DNA from: Synaphobranchus kaupii | Taxonomy: Eukaryota > Chordata > Actinopteri > Anguilliformes > Synaphobranchidae | Assembly: GCA_029718625.1 (NCBI GenBank) | Contig: CM056381.1 | Coordinates: 57,592,157 to 57,656,156, forward strand | Direction of reading: 5' to 3' | Length of the DNA stretch: 64,000 nucleotides | Shown: positions 34,093 to 46,500 of the stretch, piece by piece | Layout: each line of letters starts with the position of its first letter | How positions within the stretch are numbered: position 1 is the first letter of the stretch | The notes under the pieces: generated by a model | Databases searched by the model: none | What the model was told of the DNA's origin: nothing | The model's input: the letters and a program-made list of their open reading frames with translations, nothing else | Position numbers and translations under genes: made by a program

Positions 34093-37000
34093 GCTGCAAT
34101 ATTCACTACACCTGTATATATGGGCCTCCAACAAGTTTGAAACTCTCACTATTCAAGACCAAAAGTTTAATGAAATTTTCATCGTCATATTCCAATCTTT
34201 TCCCCATGATCAGGGAGACTATAATGTTAGATGTAGCTGCGTTCATAGGAATTGTTGCCAGAAATGGTTGACCTAAGAGGGAAAAAGACAGGTTAAATTA
34301 AATGGCCCTCATGCCCTTTGAAATACTCTTAACATGGTTAATTATGTTAATTGATTGAGTACAAGTAACAAGGTAAACAATGTTTACAATGGTTTTTCCC
34401 CTCACATTCTGAATCTGTTATTCCTACAAAAACAAGGTTTTTGGTTTCTAAGAATTTCTTAATGTAAAAAACTGTGAGCAGAAGCCCTTATTTCTAACCA
34501 TGTTATATCTGTAAAAACACATAGAAGTAACTGGCCTGGGTGAGATAAGGCTGCATGTATAGTGGTTTCTAAGCATGTTTTGTCATTATAAATACTGAGT
34601 AAAACTTGTTTCCAAGCATGGTTAGTCTTGTAGGAGCACTGAGTAGAATAACTTGGTTGAGACTGGTCACACATATTGTAGTTTCTAAATATGTGTCGTC
34701 TATTACAACACTGAGTAGAAGCACTTGGGTGAGATTGATAGCATGTTTTTTTTTTCAGTATAAATATTGAGAGGAAGTACTTGTTTCAAAGTTTGTTTTG
34801 TCTATAATAATACTGAGCAGAAAGACTTGTTTCTGAACGTATTTTGTTTATAGTAACATTGAGCAGAAGCACTTTTTCTCATCTTGTGGTATCTGTACTA
34901 AGACTCATCAGTAACACTTGTGATTTAATTGGCTGTGACTTCACCATTTTTGGCTTCAAACTGCTTCACCAGGTGTTCAGATTCTGTGATGATTTTTTCC
35001 TCAATGTTCCGCTTTCCCATTCCAAGATCACGCAGGACTGTCAGTGTGAATCTACGAATAGTTTTCCATGAATCCCCATGGCCAAAAATAATACCTAGTG
35101 TCAAAAAATAAATGACATGAATATATATTTAAAATGCATATATAAAATAGTTTGCCACGTTTCAGGGTTTCCTACAAAAATAAGCACAATGACCACAGAC
35201 TTTCATATTAAACTAGCTGTATTCCAAAGTAATACTACCCAATCTTTCTTAAATTATTTCATGTAACTTGGCCCTGTGTTTTTTCATCTTACCATCTACC
35301 CCAGCAGAGAATGCCCTTATATATGTGAATGTATGGGAGCCCACTCCATCAACATCCAGGTGATTTGCAATGATATGTGTAAGGTTACACATGTATTCGC
35401 AAATTATCCTGGATCAAGCAATGACTCTATATTGACCAATAGTTCCTGCAGTCTTCCGGGGAGACAATCTTCTGTTCAGCGACGGTAACCATGTTCTATG
35501 AGTTCCGGATGACCATTAGGGTCGTCAATACGGATGGCTTTCTGGGGCCAGATGCAGAGACTTTTATACCAGAATTTCCATGATACATGACCTCCGCGTA
35601 GTGACGTAATTCCTCCCATAAATGGGGGAGCGTCACTGTGGAAGTCCTCGGTGGAATTTTCTCGCCCTTAAACGGTCCCGAGTGAACATGATCCCTAATG
35701 GTCGTCCAGAACTCATAGAACATGGTTACCGTCATAACCGTTTGTTCTATTTCGTTCCTCCGACCATTAGGGTCATCAATATGGATGACTTATACCTGCG
35801 CAGTTCTGAATACCTGGTAGGTGAACGGCAAGTAAGTCTGGGAAGTGCCCATTTTAGCAGGCGCTGGGTTACTTCCAACAATCGGCGCGACTTTAGACCG
35901 CCCTGATGATTTATTTGGTATATTGCTGAGGTATTGTCCAATCTCACTACCACGTTTGCCCCGTAGTACGGGCAGGAAATGTCTCAGTGCTAGTAATACT
36001 GCTTGGAGTTCGAGCACGTTGATATCGCCCGACTGGTGCAGGCCGGACCATAATCCCTGAGCTGGGCGGCGCTGGCACACAGCCCCCCAGCCGGTCAGTG
36101 AAGCGCCTGTCATGACGACGATGCGCCGTGAGGGTATAACCCCCATCCGGACCCCTTCTTTCAGGCGGCTTACTTGCCGCCATGGGCAGAGTAGCGGGCA
36201 AAATTTACCCGTTACCCTGATCCGGGTGTAACGGTCCCATCTGGGGTGCAGTGCCTTGGCGTTCAACCAGCGTTGAAGTGGCCTAGCTGTCAGGAGTCCG
36301 AGAGGTATAACTGCTGAGGCGGCGGAGATCCTCAGTTCGAGGGAATGATTCACTCGGAATTGAGACACTGCGTTGAGCACAGTGACTATGGCTGGGGTGT
36401 CAGTGATGCCTTCATACTCCTTGAATCGAGCAGCAGACCGATGTACTCGATCGATTGTATCAGAATCAGCTGGCTATTGCCGTAGTTGACATTGTTGACC
36501 AGCTTGGCAACATGCTCCAACGTCTTGGCAGTGTGTGTGAGTGCCATACCGTATGACTGTGCGCATATCAGCCAGTCGTCTAGGTATGGCATCACTCTCA
36601 GCCCCCTCAGCCTGAGCGGAGATAGAACCGCGCTCATGCAGCGAGTAAATACATGTGGGGCTAGGGACAGTCCGAACGGGAGGACATTGAACTCATATGC
36701 CCAACCCTGGAATGCAAATCGCAGGAACTGCCGATGCTCCACCCATATAGGAATGTGGAAATATGCATCTTTTAAATCCACTGCCGTGAACCAATCCCCT
36801 GTTCGTACGACTTGTAGAACGTCTACTGTCCAGAGCATTCCGAAAGTGTATCGTTTCAGATACGCATTTAGGTCTCTCAGATCCAGAGCCCATCCTTTTT
36901 CAGTATAAAAAAATAGGTTGATTAAAAGCCACTGAGCCATTCAGTGATACAGCACCTTAACCTTAATCAGCCTGTAATCTCCTGTCCCAGGCTTCTTGAC

Positions 37001-40000
37001 TGGGCAGGGTTCAGACCGCGTGTAAATCTTACCCTGTAAAAGCCTGGGCGGTACCCCTCTGAGATTGTGGACAAAACCCACTTGTTTCTTTTGAGGGCCT
37101 CCCAATTTGCCAAGTGGTTTCGGCAATATTGTTCTACCCTCAGCCCCTCTGCATCATGCCTGCTTGGGGCCTTGTTTGGGGGATTTGGGGGGGCGATGGT
37201 AGGTCCGCCGCCAGATGGACCTACGGGGTTATGTCGCGTGTCTGATACCGGTGCACGGGCGGACAGACGACGAACAGTTTGCCTGCCATGCGCAGGCTGT
37301 GCGTCCCCAGTAACCATTATTTGGGACCAGCGCACACCAAAATGTTGAGGGGGGGTGGGGGGGGGCTGTGTCTTAATGCCTCTACAGACCATTCGAGTGC
37401 CTGTCTGGCTGCTTCAGTGAAAACCTGGCCGGGAACAACCGGCAGGTCCCTGATTGTTCTTTTTGTGGCATCCGGTAGGGGCGACTGAGCCAACCACACT
37501 TGACGCCGAGTTACCATGAGCAAGGACATTACCCGGCCTAACTCACAGGTCATAAACACGAACGCTTGAAGCGCTACATCATTCAATGAGGTATCACCCT
37601 CTGCGCTATGCATTGTCTGCGATTGTGTAAGTATTAACCATGATCGCGAATTACCAATTTGCGCCGCTGTGGCAGCTGCTTTATATGTCTTACAGAGCAA
37701 ATCATCTGTTGCACTGCTTTGTGGCCTAAGGCAACGGGCGTCTGCCCGGACCGCCTCCTGCGGGGACACCACTAATGCCGCAATGGCAGGTTCAACCGAG
37801 AGCATTTAATGCAGCCTATGGACCGCCACATCTGACATGGACACAAACGTCCTACAATCTTTGGCCCATCGATACACATAAGGGCGTGACCAGCCCTATT
37901 AAGTTCTGCCGCGTCCCCTGAGGGGCTCGTCGGTGAAACCTAGACGCCCCCGAACTGCTTGCCTGAGGCATATCGCAACCCATGCATGCCAAGGCCGCGT
38001 GGAGAATGGTTGATAGGGAGGCCGAATACACTGAGCTGGTGGTGGAACCCGAGCCTCCTACCGACCCTCTATCAGATTGGTCTTGGTCTCGGATCGACTC
38101 TGATTAAAGTAGGTGTTTGAAACTGCTGTAGAAAGAGCATCAAACCCATCACAGTCTGAATCACTGCTCAGATCCTCGTCTGTAGGGGGCCCCCGTGGGG
38201 ACCCGTGCTGGGGAGCCGCTACCACATTACTGCGGTCTCCCAGCATTTCCTTCAGCTGTTGCACTGCCGTGCATAGCTGCATAACTTCTGCGGACAGGTT
38301 GCCGCCCTTGCCAGCGTTGCCCTTCTTTCACACAGGGGCTTTGGTGGCGGACGTACTCTTACGTTTGGGCGCAACCTCTACTGCCGCTGGCGTTTAGATG
38401 CCCGAATGCATCTAATCACACCTGCTTCGTCTCCAACGACATGCCCATACAGCAGGGGCAGGGGTCTGAGAAGGCTTCCTGCAGATGCCCTATGCCGAGG
38501 CACAAATAACAACAGGTGTGCCCATTGGCCAAATCCAAAGCTCCCCCACACTCAGTACACAAGGCACTCATGCCTTACACCAATAAAGAGCACTCACAGA
38601 CAAAGCACGCGGCGGTGGTCTTATTATAGGGGAAGCCCAGGCAGCTAGTGTAGCGAAGCACGCATACTCTGCCTTACAAACCAAACGAGATAGTACGAGA
38701 GCTGTATCTCGCCGCTTGTGCGGTAGCAGATCTCACTGGGATACTCACCCCGCCCAGGTTCGATCAGTCGAATCTCGTGTTTTAGTACAGAAAAGAGCAA
38801 CTGCAGTGGTGGTCTTTACGAGAGGTCGAGGCAGATAGTGTAGTGAAGCACGCGTACTCTGCCTATAATCACTGAAAAATACAAACCTGTATTTTGCTGC
38901 ATACAACTTGTTCACCGCGAGACTTGCTCTGCTAGAGTGAACGCTGTAACTGAGGTAGCACACGTGTCTACCACAACAGTACTCAAAAGCAGACTATCCG
39001 AGCAAAATAGCAAAGCTATTCGTGGATGTCGCTCGCAAGTGCTTACCGGCGCCTTTGGAGGACAATTAGAATCGTAAGGACGACAAAAACCGTAGCCCCA
39101 ACCGAAGTCACAAGGCAATAGGGGATCTGCACAGGATACAAACAGTTTCACATCTCACTATGCATTGGCGAGGAAATTGAAGAGGACTTACGCAGTGATG
39201 CTCCCCCACTTATGAGAGGAATTATGTCACTACGCAGGGGTCATGTACCATGACAATTCTGGTGTAAAAGTTTTGATGCATCTGGCCCCAGAAGACCATC
39301 CATATTGATGACGCTAATGGTCGGAGGAATGAAATAGACCACCTATATCATGCCTATAACAATGCCTGAATTGTCATTGAATCGAAAACTCACAAAAACA
39401 TGCACAGACAGACATCTGGAGTGCTGAAAATGCGCTTCAGATGTCTGGATCATAAGACAGGTGGAACATTACAATACAGCACTCTTCATCTACAGCCTGT
39501 AAGTAAATGGAATGGTTTTGATTGAAAACCGGTCACTAGGATTCACTGTGTATAATCTATTTTATTTTTTATTTTTTTCGATACGGTTCAAAAAACTGAG
39601 ATTAATCTCAATTTCAACATTTTTAACTGATGTTTGAGTCCAATTCTTCATTCTTCGTATTTATTTTATTTACAGTGAACAGGCTTCCATACTTTCAGCA
39701 CAACCTAGCTTATTACACCTGTTATCCCATAACTGAACAAAAACTATTTTAAAGAGAACTAAAAGTCTAATTGAGGAAAATAAACATTTGAAACAATTTG
39801 AAATTAAAATAAATTTGCAGCACATTACACAATTAATTCTGTGAATTTTAATGCCATATATTCTCTGCATGCCCGTGTAACTTTGTGCATGAGCAGGTCT
39901 GTTTCGCCAGCTCTAAATCGCTCTTTTCAGTCTTAGTAAATCCGCCACGCAATCCGCCAAGGTGTACATGCAGGTGGCGTTTAAAGGGAGTGGGAGATGA

Positions 40001-43000
40001 CACTCTGATTGGTTTATTGTATGTTACACCCAAGACACACCTATAATTAATGAAGAGACTAAGTTCAGCCTATTTGAACATTGCGCCTTACTTTGCCCTC
40101 AAATTACCCATCTTCTAACAAGCAAAAGTGGAGTTGGGCACGCCCTAATTGCACTTGCGCGTTGCGTTTTAGACCATGTGCTAAGATCGTCAGGATAGAG
40201 CCCATTCAATAGAATTGATTATGGTGTAACATCAAAACATTTTCTTTTTCCTTTGTTTCACCTTTCACTTTTTGCACTTTTTCACACGAGCAAGTGAATA
40301 AATATTTTTGCATCGGTAGGCTATACCTACGTTTGGATTGTCTACTTATTTTACATCAGTGTGCAGGTTTCTTTTATTCATTTTTTCCTTCATTTATTTT
40401 TCAACCTACACACCTGGGGCTTGTTTCACATTACATTACATTCATTTAGCAGACGCTTTTATCCAAAGCGACGTACAATAAGTGCATACAGAGACATCAT
40501 CAAGATCACTATAGAACAGACAAGACAAAGCACATCCTTCCCATAATGTAGCAGCTATCCCTAGTAACGAAAGCGATTTGCGAGGATTTCCACTCGCAGA
40601 TCGCAATTTCTTGTCAAAACGCGTTTCACGAAAATGCATCGCTCGCAAATCGCAAATACAAGTGCAACGACTACAGGCCACTCGCACATACAATTTTTTC
40701 CTCAGAAATATGGCGTTTACTTTGATTGTGTGGAGACGGAGGCACGCTCCAGAAAGAATCTTCTTTGTGATCGCTTCCACCATTTAGATAACTACGGAGA
40801 TTAGTTGCTAGAAAGATATCACTTACAAAAACGTAGTAGCCTACATACAAGTTTATTTTTAAAAGTATACTTAAGTACATCAGGTTTATTTTAAAGTAGA
40901 CTATATTTTACTTCTATAAAACTAAATAGGCCTATGTATTTAAAGTTTTTCCTGTATTTACCTATGTATTTCCTGGAACTAAACGTTAAGTAGCTATAGG
41001 CTACTACCATTTATGAACTACTTCTAAACTTGTAAGCTACTTGAAACCGTGATCTGAATTTACTTCTGCAAAGTAAAATGAAAGTGCACTTTAAGTAGCT
41101 AGCCTACACTGCCTGGGATTTAGTTCAGAAAAAGTGTAAAGACATAGGCCTTCTTTTATAAACTTCTTTTTTGTAAGGGATGGGATATTACACGTATGCG
41201 ACCTTCTTGATCTTTGGCCATACATTAGCATGGCCCTAACTGTCTCGCTTCAAATAGTGACAGCTCTGCGTTTCCTGGCACCCAGCAGCTTTCTCTGGGT
41301 TGTCGGACATCGGACAATGTTATGGAATAAGCAACGAAAGGTCCAATTCGTCTGTAGTCACGACAGCACTACGCTTTGTATATAGCCTACTGATTTCATT
41401 CAGCCCGCAACAAAGACGTCAAGTGACAGAAGACGTTTACGCACTGAGTGGTCTCCCAAAACTCCTTGGTGCAATTGATGGGTCGCAAATTCCCACCAGG
41501 GCATCGAATGAGAACGAACACATTTTTGTGTGTAGAAAAATAGCCTAACACTCGTTAAACACAGCCTACAAGTTATATGTGATGCCCTGGGACTAAATGG
41601 GAGCACAGACGACAGCTACATTTGGAGCAACTGTGTGAGCAATTTGTATTAGGCCTACTGATGGATGGCTTCTAGGTGACAATGGGTAGGTTTAATTTGA
41701 ATATAATAACTAGCAATACGCATAACGTTACTATAAAGTATAGGCTATATTAGGCCTACTGCTGAGATCTAATAGTTAAAATAAAATGAATATTTCAAAT
41801 GACATTTTTATATTAGCCTACAACGCGTAATTACAATTTAATCTAAATGCAAGGTGAATTTTTCAACACACCCCGCCCCCCTCCTCCAGATACCACGTGT
41901 AACCTTGGCTACACCCGTGGCCAGCCCACACAGAACGAAGGGCGATGCAATCTTGCTATGTATCCTTAACGGTCAGCATTCAGCAGATGATGCTGATAAT
42001 TTCTTTTCCTGAAGGGCAATTGTGAATAGTTTTAATATGATATTTTTTTATATTATAACGTTGGATTAAGGTCAGACATGATCAATTGTAACATAATTTT
42101 GTTTATTAAAAGTATTTTGAATATGTCACAGACAGTAAAGTACCCTGTAATCTATAGCGCCACCTTTAGTTTGCGTTTTGGGATAATTGACCGTTTGATA
42201 CAAAAAACGAGGCAGGGGGATGAGAACGATTGCAGATTTACGGATTGCCTACATGAACGCGCTTTGCGACATGCGTTCGTGGCTTGCAATTGCGATTTGT
42301 GAAATATGTGAAACACTCCAAAAAGTACAGGAAAAATCGATCGCAGCTTGCACGTCACAATTTTTGTGAAATGAGCCCCAGGGTTATATCTTTCATGATT
42401 ACATGAATTACACAAACTAATTAAAAAGACTTTTCACGTCTTGCTGCACATGCGCTTTCCTGGCCTCAGTCAGTGAAACGCATGGGGAAAAACAGACAAG
42501 AAAAACTATTTTCTAAGCTATGTTCTAATTAATAATTCTGGAGTGAAATTATTATTTAGTATTTCAGGTTAAAATTATCAGACAAGTTGTACGCTCTGGA
42601 CCAGGCAGTGAGTATTTTGCATCTCGGCTATTAACTTGGACGTTGATGGCTATTGTTTTCGATTGAGGAAAGTAAATGCAGGGTGCTTGCTATTCATTCA
42701 TGTGTAAGCTACAATAAATATTTCAATATGGTAATGTGATTATGGTGAGCAATTCATAAATTCAAACTAGTATTTTATTTTAAATAATCAAAATTAAAAC
42801 AACCCAATTGCTGGGAATAAAATTTTAAGCCTATTTGCGGTGTGTAACTCTTACGACAGGTTGCAACCACTCTTAATTTTTGTTTGTACCTACTAGAAAA
42901 TACAATACAATAAGAGAAAAATGGTGAATGCCATAAAACTGCATAAACCGTTCTTACTTGACACATAAGAACGAATTTGTGCGTACGAGTGGTTCTTGCA

Positions 43001-43441
43001 TGAGGCCCATTGTGTATTAAACTGTATTAACATGCAAGGGATTTACTACTGTTGAGTACTATATGCAGTGTAAAAAGGAATGGGATCTAAAGTAATTTAG
43101 ATAGTTAAAGCAAATGCAGAGGTGAACATATCGAGTGACTATGTAATTTGGAAGAGCTCAAGAAAAGTAAGAAAGAGATGGAGCACCATTAGAATGCAGA
43201 TCCCAATATGTTTTCCTACTTTTCTTCAAGTAACACAAGCATAATTTAGAAAACAATATTTAGTACTGTGACAAATTTTCAAGAATTGCATGTTTACAGA
43301 TGTATACATAACACAGTGTATGATTCCTGTAAAATAAACTTAGCTTTTGAACTTTAATATATTGATTTCACTATATGGCAAGGAGGGTTATACCAAATTA
43401 ATGGTGTAATCCTACAGAATTGGTTTGGCATTTTGTCAGGT

Positions 43442-43500
<59 letters not shown>

Positions 43501-46500
43501 GATTCTAGGAACAGTTGAAGTGCACTACGGTAATGCACATTGCGGTGGTCAGACACATGTTATGAGCTCTTCTTAAAACATAGACATTTTCTGTTGATCG
43601 AACTAAATGTAATTGAAATTGAATGCAATTGTAGATGAACAGTACCTTCACTTTAAGTTTCTAGGGGGCATTTTTGAGTGGTTCCTCTAGGAACGAGCAA
43701 CCTTTGTGTCAGGGACTTTGGAGCAGTAAGGGAATGAAGCAGCAAAAGACTCATTCTGAACTGTCTCCCTCCAATAACTATGTTACTCCAGGATAAACTA
43801 ACATTAATTGAAGAGCCAAGTACCTTACTGATGCAAAGCTGACATACACCACTTTTTACCCTACACACCCTGCACTTATGTTCAATACATGCATGCATAA
43901 ATCATGTGAATCCAGGCACCATCCCCCAAAGAGCAGGAAAGACGGATACCAGACATATCCAGACTACCCTGTGTGATGGCAGAGCAGACCAACAACTCTG
44001 ATTATGAGATGGACTTTCTCTTCACAATGACAGATCAACTGACTGATCTTACTGATACATAGTCCCAACAGGCAGGCACCATGGGAATTCTGTGCCTCTA
44101 AAGCAACTATACAGCAATTCCTAGTGCTGTATAGCCATGGGGTATAGCACATTAACCCATAACTTGGCAGATGGCATACCTTTCATTCCAATAGTCAAAT
44201 CAGGGTGAAAAGGTGCAATAGGGAGATGAGAGGAAATAGATAAACAGAAGCACTGGGGCGTTCTCCAGTTGCTGTATCTTGTTTATTACCATTTATCCAG
44301 AGGAGTATACAATATATCTATATATAGTACACAGCTATTCGGGATGACTGAAGTACACAAAAAAATGAATGTGCTGGGTATTTTTAACAAAGCTGGGAAA
44401 AACATGCAAATCAAACAATACTGAGCACCTACCAGCACAGAACATTTGAAGCACCCACTGAAAGTGGTCTGTATCTCAGTAAATAGTCAACATAGCAGTA
44501 TTGGATATTTAATTTGCTTCCCCATTCCTAGTCAGATGTGAATCTGTTGCACATGCTAACAAAAAACATCCACCTGCAAAACAAACCAAGGTGGCTTTCT
44601 GATGCTGGAACCTACCATTTCCTTTGGTAATTTGCTTGAATATTGGAATATCTGGTCTCTCTGAAAATTGGTCAGCTTTCAATACAAGTGCCTCTTTCAC
44701 AGTCTCATAGCCAGACAGAACCACCATTTTTTGGAAGCCCAACTGGATGCTGAAGACTGAGCCATACTTTTCCTTCAGCTGAAAGAGAAGCAAAACCACA
44801 AGTTTAATGCCCAATATTCCAATGGCCAGATAAATTCCTGATTCAGTTTTTGAATCAGTGTAAAAGGCCACCCTGAATTTCTTACTTTAATTGTTTATCA
44901 TTTATTGCCCCAGTAAGATACATAAATAACAAGAAATATCCGAATGCATCATAAAAGCTGAATTGCTAGAATCTGGTCATCCCCATTAAGTTTATGATGC
45001 TGACTTTCAGGACACAAGCACACAGGCCAATCCCCAAGACAATCCCCCCACACATCTCCTCCCCAAGAATGTGCACCAAATATCTCAGTGAACCAAAGTA
45101 CGTATGAATAAAAATTAAATGCCCTATCATTGGCCATATTTTTCAGAGAAAACCCGAAACAACTTAAAGAAGAGGTCTTCTTTAGCTAATGTTACAACAT
45201 ATGCAAATGTATCACAGTATATTCTGAGCCATCTTTAAAAAAATATACAATACCTTGTATATGCAATGTATTTTATCTATATACAGTTTAAAAATTTATG
45301 TCTTGAAAAAATAACAAAACATAGATTTACTGAATATGTTGATGTATGTATGTGTTTAAAATCTTGCTGAAGCAATCACACAAAGGTTTATCCATAAACG
45401 CAAGAATTATAGGACTATCACTGTCCATAAATAAGGGATAAGTGGATATGGACACATAGGGCTGAAGAAGCTTGCATAGAGCTGAAGTCAGAAGTTTACA
45501 TACACTTAGGTTAAAGTCATTAAAACTAATTTTTAACCACTCCACAGATTTCATGTTAGCAAACTATAAGTGTTGGCAAGTCAGTCTGGTGCACTTCATA
45601 AAATATATGGCATCATGAGGAAGGAAAATTATGTGGCTATATTGAACCAACATCTCAAGACATCAGCCAGGTTAAAGCTTAGTCGCAAATGGCTCTTCCA
45701 AATGGACAATGACCCAAAGCATACTTCGAAAGTTCTGGCAAAATGGCTTAAGGACAACAAAGTCAAGGTATTGGAGTGGCCATCACAAAGTCCTGACCTC
45801 AATCCAATCAAAAATTTGTGGGCAGAACTGAAAAAGCGTGTGCGAGCAAGGAGGCCTACAAACTTGACTCAGTTACACCAGTTCTGTCAGGAGAAATGGG
45901 CCAAAATTCCAGCAATTTATTGTGAGAAGCTTGTGGAAGTCTACCCGAAACATTTGACCCAAGTTAAACAATTTAAAGGTAATGCTACCAAATATGTGTA
46001 TTAGTGTATGTAAACGTCTCACACACTGGGAATGTGATGAAAGAAATAAAAGCAGAAATAAATCATTCTCTCTACTATTATTCTGACATTTCACATTCTT
46101 AAAATAAAGTTGTGATCCTAACTGACCTAAGACAGGGAATGTTTACTAGGATTAAATGTCAGGAATTGTGAAAAACTTTAAATGGAGTTTAAATGGATTT
46201 GGCTAAGGTGTATGTAAACTTTCAACTTCAACTGTATGTACTATATTCCCTCCGTTGAGAATCGAAGTCGTTCATATAGCGTATCTTTGGGGAATTTTTG
46301 CAAAACTATACTGCCTGGCAAAAAAAAAGTCGCCGTTGCACCCGTCACGCATAGTGCCCACTGTACAAGTCTCTGTAGGCAGTGTTATGATCGGGGGTTG
46401 CTTCAATTGGTCAGGTCTAGGCTCAGCAACATTATGCAGAAATAAAATGTCAGCTGAGTACCTGAATGTACTGAATGACCAGGTTATCCTATCAATGGGC

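Larger units (their letters stand above)
35477..39346 (-). mobile_element. DIRS-type tyrosine-recombinase retrotransposon, defective
   Basis: A 3.9-kb element transcribed on the minus strand: degraded gag (38571 to about 37317), reverse transcriptase (37126-36386), then RNase H (36380 to about 35830). Inverted terminal repeats lie at 35503-35638 and 39193-39325, and an internal complementary region at 35695-35790. This architecture, without LTRs, is specific to DIRS elements, which integrate through a DNA circle. The recombinase ORF that should follow RNase H is missing. Stops and frameshifts in gag and RNase H add to the loss. G+C content is clearly higher than the surrounding intron. Confidence 0.9.
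35297..40207 (+). mobile_element. Large hAT-like repeat 'C' copy 3, split by a DIRS element
   Basis: 35297-35476 and 39347-40207 together match the 55503-57330 copy (landmarks CCCACTCCATCAACATCCAG, GAAAATGCGCTTCAGATGTC, GACACACCTATAATTAATGA) and end in GATAGAGCCC. The 3.9-kb DIRS element interrupts it between CAATCTTCTGTT and CACCTATATCA, which are close together in copy 1. Confidence 0.7.
40318..42440. repeat. Dispersed repeat interrupted by a Harbinger element
   Basis: 40318-40411 and 42374-42440 correspond to the uninterrupted sequence at 25063-25215 (TTTTTCAACCTACACACCTG continuing into ATATCTCTCATGATTACATG). Confidence 0.7.

Noticed and set aside
36486..36908. 140-codon plus-strand ORF
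   Set aside because: Lies antisense to the DIRS reverse transcriptase, whose RT motifs are clear on the minus strand; the plus frame shows no family features.
41300..41548. A domesticated Harbinger (HARBI1-like) host gene
   Set aside because: The frame is broken after the first catalytic block and lies between transposon ends, so it is a dead transposon copy.
43445..43494. CRISPR-like or other functional array
   Set aside because: It is a plain AC dinucleotide repeat; no array of spaced direct repeats occurs anywhere in the window.
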